This document shows, in pieces, positions 6,395 to 13,024 of a DNA stretch of 13,982 nucleotides. The stretch covers positions 1 to 13,982 of the forward strand of contig JAZQYH010000072.1 in assembly GCA_045633415.1 (NCBI GenBank), given 5' to 3'. Made by a program: the position numbers and the translations under genes. The notes under the pieces were generated by a model that saw nothing but the letters and a program-made list of their open reading frames with translations, was not told the DNA's origin and did no database searches. Source of the DNA: RGIG3102 sp045633415 (lineage in GTDB: Bacteria; Bacillota; Clostridia; Oscillospirales; Ruminococcaceae). The stretch's first letter is position 1, and the number at the start of each line of letters is the position of its first letter.

Positions 6395-7747
6395 ATGAAT
6401 ATTGATGTTTTTAGCGGGTTCAGTAAAAGAATAAATTCTACTAAAAGACCAACTACGCCACGTGCGACACTTAGTGTCAATTTAAAAGAGCCTACAAGTG
6501 TATTATCGCCAACGTTTTTGGTTCATAATTATAATCTATCTGACAATTATGTTAAGTGGGGATCACGTTATTATTTTATTGATGACATTGAAATAGTTAG
6601 AAATGACTTTGCTGCTTATCATTGCAGCACCGACATATTGGCCACTTTTAAAGATAATATTGGAAGTGATTCAGAATATGTTACCAGGTCGTCAAATACT
6701 TACAATCCTTATGTGCAAGATGGTAAATACCCGGCAATGGCAGGCGTAACAGTTCAAAATACCTTATTAAGCGATTTAGCATTTACTACTACAGGGCAAG
6801 GAAGTTATGTCATTGGCATTATTGCAGGTTCTAGTTCTTCGCAGCCTGCAAGGCCAGTAAATTATTTTGCACTAACAGAGCTTGAATTTAGAGTACTTAT
6901 GTCAGAGCTTTTTTCTGATTCCTATTTAACTGCTTCAGATATTACGCAGGAACTTCAAAAAGAGCTTGTAAACCCTATGCAATATATCGCGTCATGTTAC
7001 TGGTATCCATTTGATATTGATGGTGGTGTAAGTACGCCTATATATTTTGGTTGGTGGTCAGCTAATTTACAAGGTAAACGACTTACTGAAAATGACCGTA
7101 TCCAGTCAACAGATCAAACATTTACATTACCAGGACATCCACAATCTAGTCGCGGTATGTATCTAAATGATAGTCCATATACAAGGCATACTTTAAACTG
7201 CTATGGTTTTGGTTCTATTCCGCTTGATCCTGCACCGTTTACAAGTGGCAGTGCGGGCGCTATAGAAATAGATGTTGATGTATTCACCGGTATTGGTCAA
7301 ATGTATGTTGCAAAGTCAGGTGGAAGACTTTTCAACGTGACTGGTCAAGTTGGTGTACCGATTCAAATTAGTGCTGCTTCAGCCAATTTAATAGGCGGTG
7401 CATTGTCAGCATTATCGGGAATAACTTCAGCTTTTACAACCGGTAATGTAGTTGGTGCAGCTTCAGGTATATCTAACGCTATTGCGTCAGCAATGCCGCA
7501 GGTTCAAAGCAGTGGCTCTAATGGCACTAAGGTTAATTTTATGCAAATGCCTAATATTGTTACCGAATTTAGAAGTGTAGTTGATGAAGACAATACGACA
7601 TTAGGACGACCACTTTGCGCAGTTCGGACAATTTCAAGTATTCCTGGATATATACAATGTGAAAATGTTGATATTGATATATCAGGATCACCTTCAGAAA
7701 AAAGTGCAGTAATTTCATACATGGAAGGTGGTTTCTTCTATGAATAG
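6395..7747 (+). CDS. Tail knob (distal tail tube) protein, phi29 gp9-like
   Basis: The 450-residue protein forms the tail knob that delivers DNA across the cell envelope. The N-terminal third has the look of the gp9 family: PRATLSVNLKEPTSVLSPTFLV, then YYFIDDIEIVRNDFAAYHCSTDILATFKD with its conserved DILAT-like strand. A long Gly/Ala/Ser hydrophobic stretch at about residues 331-369 (LIGGALSALSG, then VVGAASGISNAIASAM) matches in position and composition the hydrophobic loops that plug the phi29 gp9 tube and insert in the membrane. It is shorter than phi29 gp9 (599 residues). ATG at 6395 follows AAAGGGGTAA. The gene starts 5 bp after the endolysin and its end overlaps the first membrane peptide by 8 bp. 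Confidence 0.88.
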   Translation: MNIDVFSGFSKRINSTKRPTTPRATLSVNLKEPTSVLSPTFLVHNYNLSDNYVKWGSRYYFIDDIEIVRNDFAAYHCSTDILATFKDNIGSDSEYVTRSSNTYNPYVQDGKYPAMAGVTVQNTLLSDLAFTTTGQGSYVIGIIAGSSSSQPARPVNYFALTELEFRVLMSELFSDSYLTASDITQELQKELVNPMQYIASCYWYPFDIDGGVSTPIYFGWWSANLQGKRLTENDRIQSTDQTFTLPGHPQSSRGMYLNDSPYTRHTLNCYGFGSIPLDPAPFTSGSAGAIEIDVDVFTGIGQMYVAKSGGRLFNVTGQVGVPIQISAASANLIGGALSALSGITSAFTTGNVVGAASGISNAIASAMPQVQSSGSNGTKVNFMQMPNIVTEFRSVVDEDNTTLGRPLCAVRTISSIPGYIQCENVDIDISGSPSEKSAVISYMEGGFFYE

Positions 7748-7826
7748 AATTAATGATGATTTTGCTAATTGTTTAGTGATAATATGGGCGATTTTTGTTG
7801 GCATATTAGCGTGGTGTTTATTATGA
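7740..7826 (+). CDS. Tiny membrane peptide 1 (28 residues)
   Basis: The frame starts at ATG 7740, overlapping the end of the tail knob gene by 8 bp, with GGAAGGTGG about eight bases upstream. The peptide has a polar N terminus (MNRINDDFANC) followed by one uninterrupted hydrophobic helix (LVIIWAIFVGILAWCLL) that reaches the stop codon. A single membrane span with N-out or N-in topology is likely. The function is unknown: a second holin, an antiholin or a small virion membrane peptide are all possible. Support comes from the ribosome binding site, overlap and the matching partner that follows. Confidence 0.6.
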   Translation: MNRINDDFANCLVIIWAIFVGILAWCLL

Positions 7827-7897
7827 AATTTTTAATATTAATAATAGTAGGAATTATTTTTCTTGTATTATTTAATTATGGCGCAAATAGGGGGTAA
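7823..7897 (+). CDS. Tiny membrane peptide 2 (24 residues)
   Basis: ATG at 7823 overlaps the stop of the previous peptide in an ATGA arrangement, and the frame ends with TAA at 7895-7897 inside the ribosome binding region of the tail lysozyme gene. The peptide is MKFLILIIVGIIFLVLF followed by a short polar NYGANRG, that is, one transmembrane helix. It has no strong ribosome binding site of its own and would be translated by coupling. The function is unknown. Confidence 0.5.
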   Translation: MKFLILIIVGIIFLVLFNYGANRG

Positions 7898-7900
7898 TTT

Positions 7901-8599
7901 ATGACCTGGTATGCAAAACCTAAAGGCAGTTACGGCATGTATTCAACTGAAGGAAATGCCAATATTTTTGAAATGGCTAGTTGTTGGCCTGCCTGGTCTG
8001 ATGCTGCAAAGTCGGCCGCAATTGGTAATAGTGTGCATGAAGGTGGCCTAAACCCGTGGCGGTGGCAAAATGATAGTCAGTCGTCAGTAGATTCGGGCGG
8101 CTATGGTCTATTTCAGTTTACGCCAGGAAGTGGTTATACTAGTTTATCTTTTGCCACACCTAATATGTCGGTATCTGAAGTAACTGCAGGCGCTGATCCA
8201 TCTGACGGTGCAACGCAGTGTGACATGGTTGCAACTAATTATTTAGGTAAATGGGTGTCTAGTTGTTGGCGTTCTTACTGGGACACAACCACTTATGCAA
8301 CCTTATACGCTTATAGAAGCCAGGTACTAAATACCTGGGGAAGTGGTAATAGTATTTCTATAGCTCAGTTTGGTCAGATCACGGACGTAGATGCAGCAAC
8401 TTTTGTATTTCTAGCATGCTTTGAAGGTCCGGCAGTTCCTAACTACGGTGTAAGAGCTACAAGAGCAAATAAGATTTACGAAATACTGACCGGAACAACG
8501 CCGCCAACACCTGACCCACCTGACCCGCCAACACCGCCAACACCTGCGGGCACAGTTCCACCGTGGTTATTATTTAAAATAAGGAAAAATTTGACCTAA
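7901..8599 (+). CDS. Tail-associated lysozyme, phi29 gp13-like N-terminal domain
   Basis: This virion enzyme should locally open the cell wall during DNA entry. Residues 1 to about 190 look like the phage tail lysozyme domain: IGNSVHEGGLNPWRWQ with the probable catalytic E47, and SGGYGLFQFTPGSGY (65-79), which matches the conserved Gly-x-x-Gln-Phe lysozyme region. A short proline-rich linker (PPTPDPPDPPTPPTPAG, about 201-217) leads to a short basic end (LLFKIRKNLT). Phi29 gp13 (365 residues) has a second, M23 metallopeptidase domain after its linker; that domain is absent here. ATG at 7901 follows AGGGGGT. The last codons carry the -35 box of the next promoter. Confidence 0.85.
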   Translation: MTWYAKPKGSYGMYSTEGNANIFEMASCWPAWSDAAKSAAIGNSVHEGGLNPWRWQNDSQSSVDSGGYGLFQFTPGSGYTSLSFATPNMSVSEVTAGADPSDGATQCDMVATNYLGKWVSSCWRSYWDTTTYATLYAYRSQVLNTWGSGNSISIAQFGQITDVDAATFVFLACFEGPAVPNYGVRATRANKIYEILTGTTPPTPDPPDPPTPPTPAGTVPPWLLFKIRKNLT

Positions 8600-8619
8600 A
8601 AGAAAATATGTTCTATATT
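8591..8619 (+). promoter_or_regulatory. Promoter of the candidate packaging RNA
   Basis: TTGACC (8591-8596), exactly 17 bp, TATATT (8614-8619). Seven bases downstream lies A8626, the first base of the outer helix of the structured RNA. A near-perfect dyad, TTCTATAT-TTA-ATATAGAA (8611-8629), overlaps the -10 and start site and could be an operator. Both the geometry and the match with the RNA start support it. Confidence 0.7.
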
Positions 8620-8625
8620 TAATAT

Positions 8626-8707
8626 AGAAGGGTTGCTAGATGTATGACTGCAAGGGTTGTACCCTTTTACATCGCTTCGGATCGTCACCGACTAAGCAAC
8701 CCTTCTA
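8626..8707 (+). ncRNA. Candidate packaging RNA (pRNA)
   Basis: The 123-bp gap between the tail lysozyme and scaffold genes encodes a three-way junction. The outer helix joins 8625-8637 with 8695-8707 (13 bp, no mismatch). Arm 1: GATGTA (8639-8644) with TACATC (8668-8673), then a bulge TGACTGC on the 5' side (8645-8651), then AAGGGT (8652-8657) with ACCCTT (8661-8666). Arm 2: TCGG (8677-8680) with CCGA (8688-8691), loop ATCGTCA. The bulge UGAC is complementary to the loop GUCA. In phi29 pRNA the right-hand 5'-side bulge (AACC) pairs with the left-hand loop (GGUU) of a neighbouring molecule to build the ring on the connector. The same topology is visible here at about 82 nt instead of 120-174. 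No sequence match to known pRNAs is claimed. A terminator or mRNA leader is the main alternative. Confidence 0.65.
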
Positions 8708-8717
8708 ATTTTATTTT
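8695..8717 (+). terminator. End of candidate pRNA, terminator-like
   Basis: The 3' strand of the 13-bp outer helix is followed directly by AATTTTATTTT. This could end both the pRNA and the message from the tail genes upstream. If so, the capsid genes downstream need read-through or another promoter, which I do not see. Confidence 0.5.
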
Positions 8718-8731
8718 AAGGGGTGAACACT

Positions 8732-9166
8732 ATGAGATTAAATTTTCCTGACATGCTAAAACTTGCAGCAAAAGGCTATAAACCTAATGACATTGCAGAA
8801 CTTTCAGCAATTGACGAAAAAGAAGTTACTAAAGAACAGCTTTTTTCCTTGATCGACAACGGCTATACGCTTGAAGATGTTAAATTTTTGCGTGGTCTGC
8901 TTAGTGGCGAAAATGAGCCTTCAGGTGATGATTCAGAAACGCCGCCGGATAATGAAGATAAGCCACTAGAAAATGATTCTACTGGTGATAATTCCGGTTC
9001 TGAAGATCAGGAAGAAGTTGATTATAAATCACTTTATGAAAAAGAAAAAAAGCTTCGCGAAAAATTGCAGCATGGAAACGCTTCAGGCCTTGATGCTTCA
9101 GGTAATGAAGACAAGCGTACAAATGAAGAAATTGCGCAAGATATTGCGAATGCAATTTTAAATTAA
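8732..9166 (+). CDS. Scaffolding protein, phi29 gp7-like
   Basis: A 144-residue, very acidic, largely polar protein. Residues 1-55 are helical (MRLNFPDMLKLAAKGYKPND, then FSLIDNGYTLEDVKFLRGLL), 56-95 are a disordered Asp/Glu/Ser/Pro stretch, and 98-115 form a charged helix (YKSLYEKEKKLREKLQ), followed by a C-terminal helix rich in Ala and Ile. Scaffolds of this group are small, acidic and helical, and immediately precede the major capsid protein, as here (13-bp gap); they direct prohead assembly and leave before or during packaging. Phi29 gp7 has 98 residues. I start at ATG 8732 with AAGGGGTGA five bases upstream; a GTG at 8723 in the same frame lies inside this ribosome binding site. Confidence 0.85.
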   Translation: MRLNFPDMLKLAAKGYKPNDIAELSAIDEKEVTKEQLFSLIDNGYTLEDVKFLRGLLSGENEPSGDDSETPPDNEDKPLENDSTGDNSGSEDQEEVDYKSLYEKEKKLREKLQHGNASGLDASGNEDKRTNEEIAQDIANAILN

Positions 9167-9179
9167 AGGGGGTCAAATT

Positions 9180-10457
9180 ATGGCACGAACTTTAACACCG
9201 CGTGACGCTCACGCACTTGTTAATTTGATTGCTTCAGAGCTGACCGGTCAGAACGGCTCTATTCAGAATGTATCAACTGACAATTTTGTATCTGTAGGCG
9301 AAACAATCATGTCTTACCCTACAGAAAATGTTTACAATGCTATTTCAATGCCCTTGCTTAGAACACTTATAGCAGCAAGGTCTATTGATGATGAAATGCT
9401 TCTTATTAATGCGCTTAACTCAGGTGTTTATTCTAGCCGTTTGCGCAAGATCAGTTACTTAAGTAGATACGCTAAGCCCGCCGGATCATTTAATACACAG
9501 CTTTATACAAACCTTGCCGCAGGATTTACAAACGGACAGAATAAAGACAGTAACGGTGATCCACAGTCTACAAAATCACAGTGGGAACAGTGCCCAGTTG
9601 TACCGGTTGAGCTGAATTTTGGCGGTTCTTCAGTTTGGGACAGTGGTATCACATGGTACAAAGACCAGGCTAAAAACGCTTTTACTTCTGAAGCTGCTTT
9701 TCTTCAGTTTTGGGAAGGCGCACTTCTTGAAAACGCTAATGACGTTAAGCGTCAGAAAAATGCTTTCAGACGTGCAATTGTTCTTAACTATATTGCCGGT
9801 ATGTATGACCTTCAGGCCGCAGGTACAACAGTTGTTAATTTAACTGAAGCTTTCAATACAAAATACGGCACAAGCTACACAAGCGAACAGCTTAGAACTA
9901 CATATCTTAAAGAGTTCCTGAAGTTCTTCGTTGCAACATTTAAGCTTTATAGTGAGAACTTAAAGAAGTCTTCACTTAACTATCATGTTAATATCAGTAA
10001 GACAGTCAACGGTGAAACTTATAACCTGCTTAGACATACACCTTATAATCGTCAGCGTGTAATGCTCTATCAGCCATTATTTATTGAAGCAGAAGCGCAG
10101 GTACTTCCGGAAATCTTTAGGCCTGACTATCTTGACATTAAGACACAGTACGAGCCAGTGCTTTGGTGGCAGAACGAAAACGATCCTGCTGCAATTGATG
10201 TAACACCTTCAGTTCCTAACTTTACTACTGGTGTGCAGGCCGCAGGTGATCGTGTACAGCTTGATTATGTTGTCGGCATGATCTTCGACGAAGATGCAGT
10301 TATGTCAGATTTTCAGCTTGACGACGCAAACACAACACCACTTGAAGCCCGCAAGAGGTTTAGAAATACCTGGTATACTATGGCCCGCAACGGTCTTAAT
10401 GATTTCACTGAGAAGGGTGTGTTATTTATTATGGCCGACCCGGCTTCTGAGCCTTAA
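9180..10457 (+). CDS. Major capsid protein, phi29 gp8-like
   Basis: The 425-residue protein should form the head shell (HK97 fold in this family). It lies directly after the scaffold and before the connector, and its size is close to phi29 gp8 (448). Helical N-terminal part (LTPRDAHALVNLIASELTG), then VGETIMSYPTENVYNAISMPLLRTLIAARS, which resembles the family N-arm and E-loop region, and a C-terminal segment around residues 355-420 (DRVQLDYVVGMIFDEDAVMSDF). There is no obvious added Ig-like domain at the C terminus. ATG at 9180 follows AAAGGGGGT. The region is richer in frequently used codons and steady GCT/GCA usage, consistent with high expression. Assignment rests on context and size more than on a single motif. 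Confidence 0.9.
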   Translation: MARTLTPRDAHALVNLIASELTGQNGSIQNVSTDNFVSVGETIMSYPTENVYNAISMPLLRTLIAARSIDDEMLLINALNSGVYSSRLRKISYLSRYAKPAGSFNTQLYTNLAAGFTNGQNKDSNGDPQSTKSQWEQCPVVPVELNFGGSSVWDSGITWYKDQAKNAFTSEAAFLQFWEGALLENANDVKRQKNAFRRAIVLNYIAGMYDLQAAGTTVVNLTEAFNTKYGTSYTSEQLRTTYLKEFLKFFVATFKLYSENLKKSSLNYHVNISKTVNGETYNLLRHTPYNRQRVMLYQPLFIEAEAQVLPEIFRPDYLDIKTQYEPVLWWQNENDPAAIDVTPSVPNFTTGVQAAGDRVQLDYVVGMIFDEDAVMSDFQLDDANTTPLEARKRFRNTWYTMARNGLNDFTEKGVLFIMADPASEP

Positions 10458-10465
10458 ATCCTTCA

Positions 10466-10498
10466 TAGCTGCGCATACTGATTGTATGCGCGGCAGCT
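10466..10498 (+). other. Hairpin between capsid and connector genes
   Basis: GCGCATAC (10471-10478) and GTATGCGC (10484-10491) form a perfect 8-bp stem with loop TGATT; AGCT on each outer side can extend it across a GGC bulge. There is no T run, so it is more likely a partial terminator, RNase stop or mRNA stabiliser that keeps capsid message above connector message. Confidence 0.65.
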
Positions 10499-10514
10499 TC
10501 TAAAGGGGTAAACA

Positions 10515-11486
10515 ATGTATATACCGTTAAATTATGATAAAATTAATTTAATAGAAGGAACTTATCAGCCTAGCCCTATCAAGAACCGAAATAATGCTTC
10601 TTTTGATTTTTGGGTAAGATCACTTTTCCACCGTGCAGGCAGCACTTTAATTTTTGGCGTGCCTGATTATTGGCAGGGCCGCATTTTAGAATTTTGGTAT
10701 TATGTTCTATTTAAATACGGCTATCTATCAGTGCAGGACCTTACTGACCTTGACGAAGACGGTGAAAAGATCGGAATGTGTTTTAATCCAGTTGGCCTTA
10801 CTGGTTATAATTTTTATTTCCAGTACACTAAGGCACTTTTAAGCAATCCGGTCCTTAAAGATACAAAAGAGCTTGTTATTGGTAAGGATTGTGAACTAGT
10901 TACCTTAACACCTGATCTTATGGGAATATGGGACGTTCTTGAGTTTTACGCTGACAAGCTTTCAAATCTTGATAATGCCATTAATATGTCAATTATCAAT
11001 AACAAGTTTGCCTGGATTCTAGGCGGCAAAACTAGAGCAGCGACCCAAACTCTTAAGAAGCTTGTTGACAAGATCAACAGCGGACAACCTGCCGTGTTCT
11101 ATGACGCTAGAATTATGAACGACCCAAAAGACAAGGATACACCTTTTCAGTTTATGCAGCGTGAGAACTTGAAGCAGTCTTATTTAACTACAGACCAGTT
11201 ACAAGACCTTCATACTATTCTTAACGACTTTGATGCTGAAATAGGTATCCCTACGGTTCCATATCAGAAAAAAGAACGCGAAACTGCTTTTGAATCGCAG
11301 GCTAAGCAGTACGACGGCCGCGCAAGGTCACTTGTTTGGTATAGGTGTTTAGATTCTTCTATTAAAAATGTAAACAAGTTATATCCTGATCTAAATCTAT
11401 CAGTGAAACTAAGATGGGGGGAAGATTATGAGCTTAGCGAAAATGACCCTTCAGGGCCTAGAAATCTATCTTCAATATCAGAATAA
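10515..11486 (+). CDS. Connector (portal, upper collar) protein, phi29 gp10-like
   Basis: The 323-residue product should form the dodecameric portal through which DNA is packaged and which holds pRNA and ATPase during packaging. Size matches phi29 gp10 (309). Visible family-like parts are FDFWVRSLFHRAGSTLIFGVPDY near the N terminus, the aromatic helix RILEFWYYVLFKYGYL (55-70), the NPVGLTGYNFYFQY stretch (91-104), a long central helical part, and a C-terminal LKQSYLTTDQLQDLHTILND. ATG at 10515 follows AAAGGGGTAA. Its 3' end overlaps the lower collar gene by 59 bp. Confidence 0.92.
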   Translation: MYIPLNYDKINLIEGTYQPSPIKNRNNASFDFWVRSLFHRAGSTLIFGVPDYWQGRILEFWYYVLFKYGYLSVQDLTDLDEDGEKIGMCFNPVGLTGYNFYFQYTKALLSNPVLKDTKELVIGKDCELVTLTPDLMGIWDVLEFYADKLSNLDNAINMSIINNKFAWILGGKTRAATQTLKKLVDKINSGQPAVFYDARIMNDPKDKDTPFQFMQRENLKQSYLTTDQLQDLHTILNDFDAEIGIPTVPYQKKERETAFESQAKQYDGRARSLVWYRCLDSSIKNVNKLYPDLNLSVKLRWGEDYELSENDPSGPRNLSSISE

Positions 11487-12066
11487 GTCTATTTTCGACC
11501 TTCTCACAGTTCCTGAAGGTATAGAAAAGGCCACACTTGTCGATAATATTATGCTTGAATGCGGTGAGTTTGAAACCTTATACGCTGATCCTGATTTTAT
11601 GCGCCAAGCTATAGGTTCATGGTCACTAAAGCACCAGGCAACCTTTACACGTTGGGTAAATGCCTTATCAATTGAATATGCACCGCTTGAAAATTATGAC
11701 CGCCAGGAAAATTGGACGGACGTGACCGACGCTGACACTACTAATAGCCTTAATAGCACTGTTACGGCTAATAACAGTAGTAATGGCACAAATAGTACAA
11801 ATGTAGCAGCTTATGATACTAGCAGCTATTCACCTTCAGACCAGGTAATAGATTCTAGTACGGCACAATCTACTAGTACAGATTCTTCTACCGGTAGCGG
11901 CACAGAGGACATTAATTTTACACACGGCGGCCGTATTCATGGAAATATAGGCGTAACAACTTCACAGCAAATGCTTCAGCAAGAGCTTGATATTGCAAGG
12001 TTCAATATTATCGACGAAATTACAAAGTTGTTTATGCAAGAACTTTGCATAGCGGTTTATGATTAA
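11428..12066 (+). CDS. Lower collar protein, phi29 gp11-like
   Basis: A 212-residue protein that links connector to tail knob. The N-terminal 90 residues are helical and rich in aromatics (IYLQYQNKSIFDLL, FETLYADPDFMRQAIGSWSLKHQATFTRW). Residues about 95-160 are low complexity, nearly all Asn, Ser, Thr, Gly and Asp, and should be a flexible insertion. The C-terminal part, HGNIGVTTSQQMLQQELDIAR, is a stretch I know from lower collar proteins of this phage group. ATG at 11428 lies within the connector gene with GGGGGGAAG seven bases upstream, which makes the 59-bp overlap real rather than a wrong start choice. It is shorter than phi29 gp11 (293). Confidence 0.87.
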   Translation: MSLAKMTLQGLEIYLQYQNKSIFDLLTVPEGIEKATLVDNIMLECGEFETLYADPDFMRQAIGSWSLKHQATFTRWVNALSIEYAPLENYDRQENWTDVTDADTTNSLNSTVTANNSSNGTNSTNVAAYDTSSYSPSDQVIDSSTAQSTSTDSSTGSGTEDINFTHGGRIHGNIGVTTSQQMLQQELDIARFNIIDEITKLFMQELCIAVYD

Positions 12067-12075
12067 GGGGGTTCT

Positions 12076-13011
12076 ATGGGAATATCAAATTTTTTCAACA
12101 AGTACCCTTATACTGATTTTCACGAGCTTAACTTAGATTGGATCATTGCCCGCTACGTTGAATTAACTGAAGAAGTTAATACATTAAAAACGTGGGTGGC
12201 GGAGCATAAGATTGAATACGCTGAAGCTATGGAAAGGCTTGAAGCCGTCGAAAATGAAATTGACACGTTTGAGCAGCAGATAACTACACAGTTTAATCAG
12301 CTTAAAGCTGATCTTGAAGCGGATTTTGCACAGCAGCAAGCCGAGCTTGAAGCAGCTCTTAACCAGGTTAAAGCTGAAGTTGATGCAGAGCTTGAACAGC
12401 TTCAGGAAGACGTTGCTACAGCTATTGCAAGTTTTGAAAATCAGTTTAACGAACTTGAAACCAATATTATTAATGAAGTCGACGCCTTAAAAGCTGACGT
12501 TAGGCGTGAAATTGCTGAATTTTACAATGTCATGCAGGCTAATAATGAATATGTATTTACATATGTAGAAAATAGGCTTGACGACTTTATTAATTCACTG
12601 CCTGAAATATTAACAGTAATGGTTTACAACCCTTATAGGGGTAAAGTTACTGACATTCAGACAGCAATTAATGATCTATATGAAGTTGCTGCAATATGGG
12701 GACTTACTGCAAGTCAGTATGATAGTTTGGGCCTGACAGCTTCAGAATATGATGCACTTAATCTAACGGCACGAGAATATGATACACTTGGCTACAAGCT
12801 TCTATATAAAGACCCTGATCACTATATGTTATCACCATTTACTGGTGAATATGTAAAGCTTCAGGAAGTTATTGACAAGCTTGCACAGTTCCACATGGAA
12901 GGCCTGACAGCTTCAGAATATGATGCTAAAGACCTTACTGCAACAGCTTATGATGATCTTGAACTTACTGCATTTAATTATGACTGGTTCGCAAGCCAGT
13001 TAATAGCATAA
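12076..13011 (+). CDS. Coiled-coil appendage or tail fibre protein with LTAxxYD repeats
   Basis: The 311-residue protein has three parts. Residues 1-25 (SNFFNKYPYTDFHELNLDWIIA) resemble a short virion-anchoring motif common to fibre proteins of small Firmicutes phages. Residues 26-155 are a long Glu/Gln/Ala coiled coil, probably a trimeric stalk. After a compact hydrophobic part (about 170-205) two blocks of a 10-residue repeat LTAxxYDxLx occur: three units at 210-239 and three at 277-305. Position after the lower collar suggests an appendage or adsorption protein, functionally in the place of phi29 gp12, although it lacks the gp12 beta-helix length. ATG at 12076 follows AAGGGGG. The exact role is inference. 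Confidence 0.7.
   Translation: MGISNFFNKYPYTDFHELNLDWIIARYVELTEEVNTLKTWVAEHKIEYAEAMERLEAVENEIDTFEQQITTQFNQLKADLEADFAQQQAELEAALNQVKAEVDAELEQLQEDVATAIASFENQFNELETNIINEVDALKADVRREIAEFYNVMQANNEYVFTYVENRLDDFINSLPEILTVMVYNPYRGKVTDIQTAINDLYEVAAIWGLTASQYDSLGLTASEYDALNLTAREYDTLGYKLLYKDPDHYMLSPFTGEYVKLQEVIDKLAQFHMEGLTASEYDAKDLTATAYDDLELTAFNYDWFASQLIA
12730..12755 (+). repeat. 26-bp exact direct repeat, copy 1
   Basis: An exact 26-base match to 12901-12926, both in the same frame and encoding GLTASEYDA. It shows recent duplication or recombination within the repeat-bearing end of the fibre gene. Confidence 0.9.
12901..12926 (+). repeat. 26-bp exact direct repeat, copy 2
   Basis: Second copy of the repeat at 12730-12755, 171 bp downstream (57 codons), so recombination between the two would remove an in-frame segment. 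Confidence 0.9.
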
Positions 13012-13024
13012 AGGGGGTAAACTT

